From contig FN649733.1 of the NCBI GenBank assembly GCA_000310025.1, positions 3,681,269 through 3,696,515 of the forward strand: a DNA stretch of 15,247 bases, read 5' to 3'. Positions 1 through 10,500 of the stretch are shown here, one piece after another; the stretch's first letter is position 1, and every line of letters starts with the position of its first letter. Source of the stretch: Ectocarpus siliculosus. Taxonomy: Eukaryota > Sar > Phaeophyceae > Ectocarpales > Ectocarpaceae. Under the pieces are notes generated by a model. It made no database searches and was not told the origin of the DNA. It was given only the letters and a program-made list of their open reading frames with translations. The position numbers and the translations under genes are program-made.

Positions 1-1070
1 ATTCATGTTTGCATGCTTTGGGTGTTTTGCCATTGACCACGCGTCGTGCTCGAGAGGGCGGATCATTGGGGCGCGCGGGGGGGGGTGGAGACTTGGTGGG
101 GATGCGGGCGAACACCGGCATCATATTCAACGTCTACCATACGAGATGGACAGGATGCACAGCTCGCAGCCTCCAATGTCGATTGATGCCGACAACGTCA
201 TCGTAGCTATATAGAGTGTGCGATGAACTCGAAATGCAACCCGGCTTTCGAGCGCCCAACTGAAACCCCTTGCACAAGCAGAGGTGAGGTCTCCACGTAA
301 CGCGGCCCTTGGCATACCGTCGTAGGCGACATAAGACATCACACCCCCTGGATCGAGTTTCACAGCTCCACGGACGAACAGCGTGAACCACGAGGTAACC
401 GATACTGCTGTACGTTTTCGGAACACTCTCGACGAGGCGGTTCATTCCAACGCCGCTGTATCCCCACTCTGCTGTGGAGAAACCGAGCTTTCAAAATCAG
501 ATTAAAAAAAAAAAAAAAACAGTCCAGGGGGGCGTGGTATCTTGTTGTCATGTCATCTACGGTAGGCCGATGGTCAGCAACACGACAACAAGCCGAGGTT
601 TCGGCGGGACCATGGACCGCCGTAGGGGGCGCTAACCAAATGCAACACATCTTGCCCTAAAATGGTTCGCACCGAGAAACAGCAAGCACACACTACCGTA
701 AAAACCGTTAAAAATGCGGGAAACGTTTTTGGTTTTGCCCAATCTACCATTTGCGAGAGCTTATCCCTTCAGCAGGGACAACCAATGGTAGTATGTACCG
801 CAAACGTGTGTGTACCTGGCAGGTACAGAACGACAACGCCACCACCCAAGGACAGGTGCTCAGTTGAGTCCCATACCAACTCTATATACAATAAATATGT
901 AGTCGATGTAGGGCTACGCCACAGAGGAACGGCGGTGTCGAGCGAAATAAGAGGTTATTTTTTTCAACCAGTAAGCGTCGAGTCTCACGCCTTCTGAAAA
1001 TCACTTCGTGCCTTCGAGACGATCACTGCGGTTGCCACCGCGACCCAAAACAAGCAGGAAGAACACTCAC
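1..1070 (-). other. Presumed intron 19 (partial), no further exon seen
   Basis: I searched the minus strand for the remainder of the MRG-like domain and found no stretch with matching residues and splice sites. It contains repeat copy A (about 248-545), including a 16-base A run at 504-519. It could instead be 3' untranslated or flanking sequence if the gene ends at the stop after exon 19. Confidence 0.4.
248..545 (+). repeat. Dispersed repeat copy A with inverted arms (MITE-like)
   Basis: It aligns with 10165-10472 in the same orientation. Shared blocks include ACACCCCCTGGA (near 341-352) and a GAGCTTT-containing block (near 484-500). Within it, the arm at about 331-373 is the imperfect inverse complement of about 481-545, the latter interrupted by the 16-base A run. 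No ORF of substance. The homology starts about 85 bases left of the arms, so the true element ends are not settled, and no target-site duplication was resolved. Confidence 0.55.
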
Positions 1071-1151
1071 CAGTTGCCGATGAACTTTATGAACTCCCGT
1101 CCCGGAACGTCGTCGCCTCTCGAAGCAGAGATGAAGTCTTCCAGACCCTCC
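1071..1151 (-). CDS. Exon 19: MRG-like domain continued, residues 1332-1357
   Basis: The acceptor is GCGGTGTGTAG and the donor AACTG followed by a consensus GTGAGT. It reads EGLEDFISASRGDDVPGREF and then IKFIGN, with TG left for the next codon. V-x-E-x-LEDF matches the V-x-x-I-L-E-D-Y helix of MRG domains, and EFIKFIGNW fits the next helix. If the donor were not used, the frame would read Trp and stop (TGA). The remaining ~100 residues of an MRG domain were not found in 1-1070 and should lie left of the window. Confidence 0.75.
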
Positions 1152-1480
1152 CTACACACCGCAAGGACAAACACACGGAAGCTTAGCTAAGGTTTCAGGG
1201 GGAAGCAAAGACTTCATTGGCGTTTCGGCGACGGGGTACAACGCCTCTCTCGCGAGAAATAACCTCAATGAAACGGGAAGGATCAGGCCCAGGATGGTGC
1301 CGAGCGGGGGCACTCGATCGATTTCGTTTAATACGTACAGCAGTAGTAGTAGCTGGCTTCTTGGTATAGCGAAACACAAATATCATCCGTCGGACCCCCA
1401 TTTGTTGGTAAATTAGGCGAGTGCCAAATACCCAAATACCACACCACCTCGTGTGCCATCAGGCATGACGTACGACAGCA

Positions 1481-1545
<65 letters not shown>

Positions 1546-4500
1546 AGGGACAGAGACAGACAGCGACACAGACAGAGACCGGGTATGCATCTCAAACAAA
1601 CCACCCTACGGTGCCACTACGGTGCCCCCGAGGGATCGATCGACCAGCAGATTTATCCCTCTTTCGTGGTTAGCCTCACCTCACGCAAGGGGTGCGAGGA
1701 AGGCGGATGAGATTGCCCTCTTCCAGGATAGCCCGAGTATCATCCAGGATTACCCCGAACAGGCCCGCGGGAATATCCACCTGCGTTAATAAAACACGCC
1801 GAAGCACATTCGTGTGGTCCTGGCCCGCTGGGTTGTTTGACGTTAGTTTCTTATGTTGCAGAGGAAGCAACCACGAAAGAACCGTTGGTGCATCAAAGTC
1901 ATGAAATTACCACACTGTCAGTACACCAAAGTCGTTTGAAGCTACCACTCACTGCTTGTAGGCTACGTTTGACAACCCTCACCCCAAATGGGACACAAAC
2001 AACAACGAGCAGCAGAACACGAAAAACAAAAAACAGTCTCTTACGAAAGCTTGTGCACATTGCAACGAGAATTAACCCAACGGACGGACCATACACGCTG
2101 GACGCAACACATTGTTTTCCGACGTCGTGTCTGGTGTCGCGTCAAAAGAAATTCAAGCGCGCGCGTCCCTGATATGTGTACACTTGTCGATTCACTTTCC
2201 CGAAGCGTCTTGAGTCTAGAGCGAGCGGATACCGCTGGGGGGAACCTCCGCAAAGACTATCGCATAACCTTGTGCGTCTTGTCGGAGGCCACCTCAACAA
2301 CCTTAGCGAAAAAACGCGGCGAAACCTATGTGACTATTCGGGGAGAACATGCCCACGAAAAAAACTGAACAACAGAAATGTTTCCCCAGAAGCGAAGACA
2401 CGGGGAAACGCAGTTTTTTACCAGCCGCTGCTGTAAATCTAGCAGTGATTCTAACAAGGAAGAGAAAGAGATCAAGAACACGGAGCGAGAAAAGAAAGCA
2501 CGAACAAAAACTAATTCAACTACCAATAAACACGCCGCACCTCGAACTCCCCATCGTACGAAGAGAATGTTTGCGGTAGCGTTCCCTCCTGCATCAAGTT
2601 CTGTTATTGTTTTTTATTATCATCGGTATGGCCGCGAATGGTACGTCCGTGCACGCGAGCAGAAGTTGGGACAGCATGGGAGGCGGGACAGACAGCACAG
2701 ACAAACACGAGATAATCAGGTGGGGGAGGGACACCGGGTGGGGAAGAGATCGAGCGAAGAGAGGGGGATCAAAGATTTTCTATGCATAGATACATGATTC
2801 GCCGACATAAACTTAGGGAGAGAACTACGATTGCAGGCCATGTACTCGCAAGGCCGTCCGAACAGCAACAAACAACAGCATTGTGGAATTATGTAGGCAG
2901 CGGCAAGGGAGATGGGGCATAAAGACAGCCCCCCCCAAAAAAAATCGAAAGGACTGGAAAGACAAAATACAAAAGCAGAAAAGCTTTCGTACCTCGTCCA
3001 ACTCGATGAGGTGATTCTCGTCCTTGCCCCAGGCACCGCCCACCCACCACCGGTCATCTTCCACCTCCTTTTCCTTTTCCACCTCTTTCTCATCCTGCTT
3101 ATCCTTATCCTCGTCCACCTCCATCGGATCATCCCTCAAGTCAATCTCCTCCCTCCCCGAATCCCCCACCTCCGCCGCCGCCTGCTTCCCCTTCTTAACC
3201 TTGGTCCCATCGCCGCCCCCGCCACCAACTGACGGAGCCTTGGAACCAGGTGTCTTGGCCGCACCCCCACTACCGCGCTTTTTCTCCGAGGGGCTCGCTG
3301 GCGCAGCAGCCGAGTCGGACACTCCCTCCCCTTCACCCGGAGTGGCGACGCTCTTGGGTTTTCCCTTGCCTTTGGGAGCCGGCGGGGTTGGGAGGGGTTT
3401 CTCTTCTCCGGTGGCTTTCTTGTCGGAACCGGCTGTACCATCGGCGTGCCCCCCTGGAGCCAGACCGAAAAAGAATTAAAAAGCACACGACGTTCAAATC
3501 GTAAGCACATGAATTGAAACATATCTAGCGTGCGGGGAGAAAAAAATCCCTAGCAGATTTCGATGCTTTGCTCGCGTATGCCCCGAATAATGTTCTTAAG
3601 AGGAGAAACAGGGGTGGGTAAACCAGTCCCACACCTGCAGGTCGGTCACTCTCACCAGCGCAATCCTTGCCCTCGTCGCTCTTATCCTTGGAGCCCTTAT
3701 CCTTAGTGCTCTTGTCCTTAGCGCTCTTCGCCTTGACGGCCTTCCCCTTGCCCTTCTCCTTGCCATCATCCTTGTCCTTGACCTTCTCCACAGCTTTCTC
3801 TTCCCCCTCCTTCTCCTCTCCCTCTTTCTTCTCTTTCTTGGTCTTCTCCTTCTTGTTGTCCTTTTTATTGCTCTCCTTTTTGCTGCTCTCCTTTTTGCTG
3901 CTCTCCTTTTTGCTGCTCTCCTTCTTGTTGTCCTTCTTCCTAGGCTTGCCGGCGGGACTGCCCGGCGCCTCCTGCTCCCTCGACCGTCGGCCTGTCCCAA
4001 GAATAACAATCGTTTCAGAAGAGAGAGAGACAGACAGAGAGCGAGAGCGGGAGAGAGAGAGAGAGCGAGAGAGAGAAGAGAGGAAGGGGGGGAGGGAGGG
4101 AGGGAGGGAGGGAGGGAGGGAGGGAGGGAGGGAGAGAGACACACAAAAACAGAGAGATAATAAAAACAACGTGAGAGCCTGATGTGCTTGGGCATCCGAG
4201 CGGGGCTTCATGCAAGCCCAATGCCGTCTAGTTGTATAAGCACTACGTCAGACGATCATGCCAACAACTGCAGCCCTTACTCGCAAGCGCCGCCTGTCCT
4301 GCAGCCGTAGCAGCGGTGATGTCACAACAAAACCCGTCGCAACAAGCAGCCACTCACTGCAATGTTGACAAGACCAGCCCGAGCGTACCTACGGGTGAGG
4401 GAGAACGGGCTCTTCTACGACAGCTGCCGGCTATGCAAGACTAGTTGCAGAGACACCAACAACAAGAATATTGGGTTTGTAGTGAGCAGAGGGGGTGTTG

Positions 4501-7500
4501 TCCCCAATCCGTCCACCAAAGAGCGTGACAAAAAAAAAAAAAACGTCATCTCATCTCACTCCCCCACCTCTCGCGTCCGCCGCATCGGCTGCCGCTGCCA
4601 CCGCCCTCGCCCTGTCTTCCTCCTTCTTGTCCTTATCCTTGGCCTTCTCCTTCTCGCTCTGGGCCGAGGAGGAGGAGGGGGGAGGAAACGGACCGCTGCA
4701 CCCAGCGGGACCGGGGGTACCGTCTTTGTTGACCTTCGCCATCTCTTCCTCCAGCAGCTTCTGGAGCAAGTACTCCCTGCAAAGCATCAAGTACGAAGCG
4801 CGTGGACACGTTTCATGAGTGGGGTCAGAGCCAGCGCGGTGGGTCCACACGGAGGTCGGAGGCGCGTTCTTTCACGTGTAAGGGTGATAGGGTTAGAGAA
4901 CACAATGAACGAGATTCGGAGCAGCGCTAGGCACCTTTTCTTAGCGTTTTTACACAATGAACGAGACTCGGAGCAGCGCTAGGCACGGCGGAGTTCTTCA
5001 AGAGTAGCGCTAGGTACGGCGGAGTTCTTCACCTTTTCTTAGCGTTTTTTCCGCCAGGGGTTGGCGGCCGGCCGCGCCCCTTGGGGACCACTAGTGCCGG
5101 CGCGTCCCCGCCCGCCGCTGCCGCCGTCTTGACAGCCTCCGCCGCCGCCAGCACGAGCTCTCCTACGACCCCGGGAGCGACACCTCCTGAGCAGAACAAG
5201 AGCGATAAAAACCCAAGCCAAGCGATTTTTATTTTCGTCAGAGACGACGGTAGGAAGCAAGCCGTCGTGACAAACGGATAATCGTAAGGATATGCACCGC
5301 CGTTGCCAAAGAAGAAAATGGTGTTGACAAAGCGTATCGAGTATACCGGCCAAACAACGGCATCCGCGAAAAAAAAAACTGAGGATTACGTAATCTGCTT
5401 CTCTTCCCAACAACACGACGAGCCGGGTATGCTTCTGAGCAAACACGTGATTCCAACGGTTCATACGTGATGAGTTTTGTTCCCCACTTGGAACATGGGG
5501 ACGATGGTGCGGAACCAGCAGAATCCCTCGCATGTTCTAAATCGTGCATGTGTGTGTATTGCCACCCCACATCGTCTGGACATCAGTGTACAGGTACGTT
5601 TCGGTATCACGTGGAAACAGCAGTAGCCGGGGCTACACACGTAACTGATTTTCTTTCTTATTTCGCTACTACTGCTGCTCTTCTGCGCTTCTGCGGTACA
5701 ACAACTAGTTCTAAAAACCGCCCTGCAAAACAGCAGCCCAACCGCAACATAATACTGCTTGTGCACAGATTTGCAACTTTTTCTTTTATGTACGTTGGGG
5801 CTCGCTGGGCTCTTTGAGTCAAAAGCACGTCAGATGTGTGTATCTGTTAAGCTTGGGCAACGCCACACAGCAAGCCAGTTGTTCCTGCTGCTCCCTGTTT
5901 TCATGTTCGTCTTGCGTCACCCCTTCATGACACCGCTGTGCTCTCATGATCCCACTCCGGAGGCATCACTTGTCAACGGATACACTAGAGTCAAATACCT
6001 GCTGCAGGCTGAGCAGAGGAGGGCCCAGACCCAGCCCCACCAGATCGTGGAGACGACGGGCCTGGTTTGGGCTTGCTCGCCTTGGGCGACCCCGGCGTGG
6101 CCTTGCTCTTGCTCTTACTCTTGGCGGCGGCCTTGGGCGAACCGGGCGGGCCAGCGGCAGAGGAAGACGGGCCAATCGACACTGGAGACGGCGAGACTTT
6201 CTTCGAAGACTTGAGAAGACATTTCGGAGATTTGTGACAGGAGGAGGCGGCGACAGCTGCGGCGGCGGCGGCGGCGGAGGCGTTTTCTCCTGCCCCCGGC
6301 CGTGATGCCGCCCCCACTGCTGCTGCCGAAGAATTGCAGACCTTGGTCTTGTCGGCAGTCCCTGGCCCTGACGATGATGTCTTGAAGGCCCTCACAACCT
6401 TCGGCGGGAGGGGCGAGCCCGCTGCAACAGCGGAACCTCCCTTGCCCCCAGTCGCCGCAGAGGACTCAGCTCCGGTCTTGGGAGGAGCAGCAGCAGCTGG
6501 CGATGCTGCAGCGGCGGAAGCGGAAGCGGAAGCGGAGGCGGAAGCCGCCTTCGCTGACTTGTTGTTGCCGCCGCCGCCGGCCTTGCTTGCTACCGCGGAA
6601 GCAGGCTTTTTCCCGGGCGTCCCCTGTTGCGGGCAGCGTGACGGCCGAAATAACCCAAGTTGTGGGTTGGGTGAAACCATGGTCCCTTCCATTGCACGCC
6701 CAGGGGGAACAGGATTACAATGTGGGGAGTACCATTGGGGGGGGGGGGGGGGTTGTCGGGTGACGTTCGAACGCCATACTTGGTGTCTTGAGGCGGTGGT
6801 GTTGCCATGGAATTGGCGGGTCAGTTGTCCGCGACACAAAACAAAACAACAGGTGTGCGCAAGAGAAGATTAAAGATTGCTGGGCTTCACTCGCTCCCTG
6901 GCAAAAACCACAAGATAGACCATGCGTGTACTGCTGGCCCTGTGTAAGCAACGCGAACGACAAGGTTATGTACTGCGCCGCGTTTCACTGCCGACGCCTC
7001 CACAATTGCAGAGCGCTTCCATACGACCCTTCTATCTTCATTCGAGGCTACCAAGAGGGCGAGTCTGGTTGTTCGCTCCATCCAGCACCGCAGTCTGCTC
7101 GTGAGCCTCTCAGCTCCATCAACTACCCCGTCCGCCTGTTGGGCACCACCAATCACGGTGGCGCCAGCGCACACCTTGGCTGTTGCTGAACTCGTTTTGC
7201 TGGTCTTCTTGGAGGCGGTCTTCGACGGCGCAGCAGCCCCCGCCCCTGCCGCGGCACCGGCTTGGCTTTTGCTTGGCGCAGGAGAAGACGTAGGGCCAGG
7301 ACCTCCGAAGTGCAAGTTGGGACCTGCGGAAGCAACAATGCCAACAGCAGCAGTAAGTAGCAGCAATGCGTCTCAATTCTATGGGTCTGGCCAAAGGTGG
7401 CCACGCTCCAACTCGACGGTCACGGCACATGAAGGGAAAAAAAAAAAACGTCGTCGTCCAAAAATAAACTTCGTGAACCATGATTCGAAGAGGCTACGTG

Positions 7501-10500
7501 CGAGTAAATGCCATCATCGCTACATGTATACGATCATCGCTCATGGTACAGAAGTAGTGCGTCTTGTGCAAGGCTGCATATATAGTATAATAATGCCAAG
7601 GGACGTGGCCGAGCAAGCAAGCTAGACCGCAACGACGTCGGAACGTTCACCGTACATACCTTCCCGTTGTTCAGGCAGGACTATCGCCAGTCCAGACGAA
7701 GCCCAAGGCGACGGCACCCTGCCGCCGCCAAGGTCTTGAAAGACACCCCCGCCCTGACCGGCACCCGGCGGAGCCCCCACGGCCACTGCGGCACCACTGG
7801 CACTACCAAGCCGCACACTAGCAGGGGAGGCGGCGCCAACCGCCCCCCCGCCCTTGGCCCCCGTCGCCCTGCTCTTGGCAGGCGTTTTTCTGGGCGCCAG
7901 GGTCTTCTTCTGTTTCTTCTTTGGTGCTCCGCCGCTCTCCCCCCCTGCGATCGGCCCTGCGCCCGCTGTCGCCGCAGGTGTTGCGGAAGTGCTAACCCCG
8001 CCGCCTCCGCCTTCAGGCCGAGGCCGCTTCTTGATGGTGGCGGCGCTGCTGCCGCTGTAGCCGCTGCCTCCTGATACTGGTTGATTTTCATTGGCCCGTT
8101 GCAAGCACAACACGGTTAGTGGACGGACGGCGACATCTCCGCAGGTGGCCGGTGGTGGTGCTTCCTTCCGCTGTAACGTCATCGCTCTATTATAGCCTTT
8201 GACGACGCGATCTTGGTGGCGTCGCTGCCCCCCCGACAAACGGTGCTTCAGAGACAAAGAAAAGGCTCTTCTTTCTCCATGCACTCGCCATGAATAGACA
8301 GACCCCCAAGACTGCCTACCATCGAGCGCGGACCCAGCTCACAAACAGACAAAAAGCTCCGACGTTGAAAAACTCGAACATACAACGCAAACAGCATACC
8401 CTGCTTCCTGCGCGTATCCTGCTTCTCAATGTTTGTGGCCACACGTACACAAAGATACACGGCGCCCCTGTTAACGGCAGGGAGGCCTGCCCTCCTCTGC
8501 CAAAGTCGCGCGGCCGCTTTCCTCAGAACAATTACACAAAAACACTTGGCACAACACCAACACAGTCAATAAATACATCATCGTCGAAGCTTGGTACACC
8601 TGGAACCACCAACGCTTACCCGGAGCAGGTACGAGTGAAGCTCCATCCTGCCGCCGAACGCCCCCCCCCGACAACGCCTCCTTCCCTCCGTCCTGCCGCT
8701 GCTGCCCCGCACCCAAAGCCACAGGCGACTTTTGTCTCCCCTTCGATTTCGCTGCTGCCGCTCCCGCGGCCGGTGATCCGCCCGCTGCTGCTGCTACCGC
8801 CCCGCCGCCGCCACCGCCACCACCGCCGCCCGTTGAGTTCTTCCGCACCGCAGCAGCCTTCACCTTGGCACCACCCTTTTCCTTATCCTTAAGAGCGCCG
8901 CCCGCGCCACTGCCCCCTTTGTTGGCCTTGCTGTTGCTGTTGCTGCCGCTGCCGCTGCTCACGGCGGACCCTACCCCTGCCCCATCACCGCCGATTGCGA
9001 TTGCAGCCCCGCTCCCTCCACCTGGTCGTACTCCCGAAGAAGACGACGATGTGGCCGGGGTGACGGCGGGAACACCACCTCGGGCCTTGACCTTGGGGGT
9101 ACTCGTACGGGCGGGGGCTTGGAGATTCACCTTGGATTTCGGCGGGGGGGGGGGCGGGCGACTTCGATTCCGCAGTTCGGGGAGTAACAAACATGAGCGC
9201 ACTATGTTGTTATTGGGGGAGGGGTCACGCGCTGGCACGGGGGAAACGTTGACGTGTGTTAGATACCTGGACACGGACAGCCGAAGATGGTTCGCTGACG
9301 CCGACCTTGGCCTTCTTCTTCGACTTTCCTTGCGCGCCGGAGCGAGGGGAGAAGACTCCACCGTCCCCTCCTGCTGGTCCGCCGCGCTTTCGGTCGCCGG
9401 TTCCTTGCACAGGGGTGCTGCCTGCTTCGAACAAAGCACACGCCCGCCCCAGAGACACCGCAGCAGTGCACCGGTTGCGTTGTGTGCACACCACGCAGAG
9501 CAGTCGGCGGCCGAATCAGCAATTCAATGGAATATCACAGCGCGGTTCGGTGGTATCTACATTTGACGAACACGCACAGGAATATACAAAAAAAACAAAA
9601 AAAACGTGCATAAAACACGAAAACCGAAAGACGATCAACAACAACACCGGAAGACAGGAACAAACACCAAGGATGGTAAAACAGTGGATAAGAACATAGT
9701 CACTCGACCCTCACTGCAAAGACTTGAGAGCACCACCCCCCCCCCGATAAATTGTCTCAAACGGCAAGGTCTTGTCCGCGTGATGCCATGCATAAATGAC
9801 TCCTACTGAAACAAAAAATGAGAGAGATGCCACAAGGCACCACGCACCAAGGCCAGCGGCGCCGACACGCGAGGCGGCGCCTCCATCTGCCGACTTGTTT
9901 GTGTCCTTCTTGGTCTTAGTGACCGTCGTCGCCGCCACCGCCGACCCCGACCCCGACCCCGCCACCCCCGCTCCGACGCCGGCTTCTGCTCATCGCAAGA
10001 ACGGTACAATACAAGGACACGCCACCAGGACAAACCGTGCAGGGGCAGTGGTGTTTTACTCATGATGGAGGAGATGCGCAAAACAAAGGTTCCAGACGAA
10101 GGAGGAAGAAAGCATAACATCGCACGACGTCCTCAGGAAATGTAAGTGTGCCGCCAAGAGAGGGAATTGAAAACCCCTTGAACGACTACAAAAAGCGTGG
10201 CGCGCAGTCCGTGCAACGCGACGTGGGTGGTGCCCCCCTGCTGAGGACAGACGCGCTACCGTAGGTTGCATGACGTAAGATACCACACCCCCTGGACCGA
10301 TTTCCGAAGCTCGATTTACTCGGCAGGGAAAAGCATTGACGATGCCGAAAAATGGCGGCGTTGGAACGGTCTCGCCGAGAGCTTTCCGACAACGTACCCT
10401 TCGATTCTGGCATCCTCTTTGGTGTGGAGTAATTGAGCTTTGAAAAATCGGTTCAGGGGGGGTGATTTCTTATACTTCCAACCTAACCTTCGGTGACCTA

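Noticed and set aside
1195-1401. Minus-strand ORFs in intron 18 as an extra exon
   Set aside because: Exons 18 and 19 already join in phase (AG plus G, Arg), and no splice pair around this stretch keeps the frame.
1413-1710. ORFs rich in Arg-Glu or Ser-Leu
   Set aside because: They are translations of the (GA)n microsatellite.
5991-6839. Minus-strand ORF of 282 residues taken as one coding region
   Set aside because: The part above 6623 precedes a good CCCGCAACAG acceptor and has intron-like composition with long C runs.
6334-6873. Long plus-strand ORFs opposite exons 12, 9, 10 and 11 (also 8865-9566, 7101-7625)
   Set aside because: Ala/Gly-rich GC-rich exons leave open frames on the other strand. 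No splice or start evidence supports them.
8471-9439. Single minus-strand ORF of 322 residues through exons 8 and 9
   Set aside because: Only the exon 9 part is in frame. In exon 8 another frame has better third-position G/C and joins both neighbours; intron 8 separates them.
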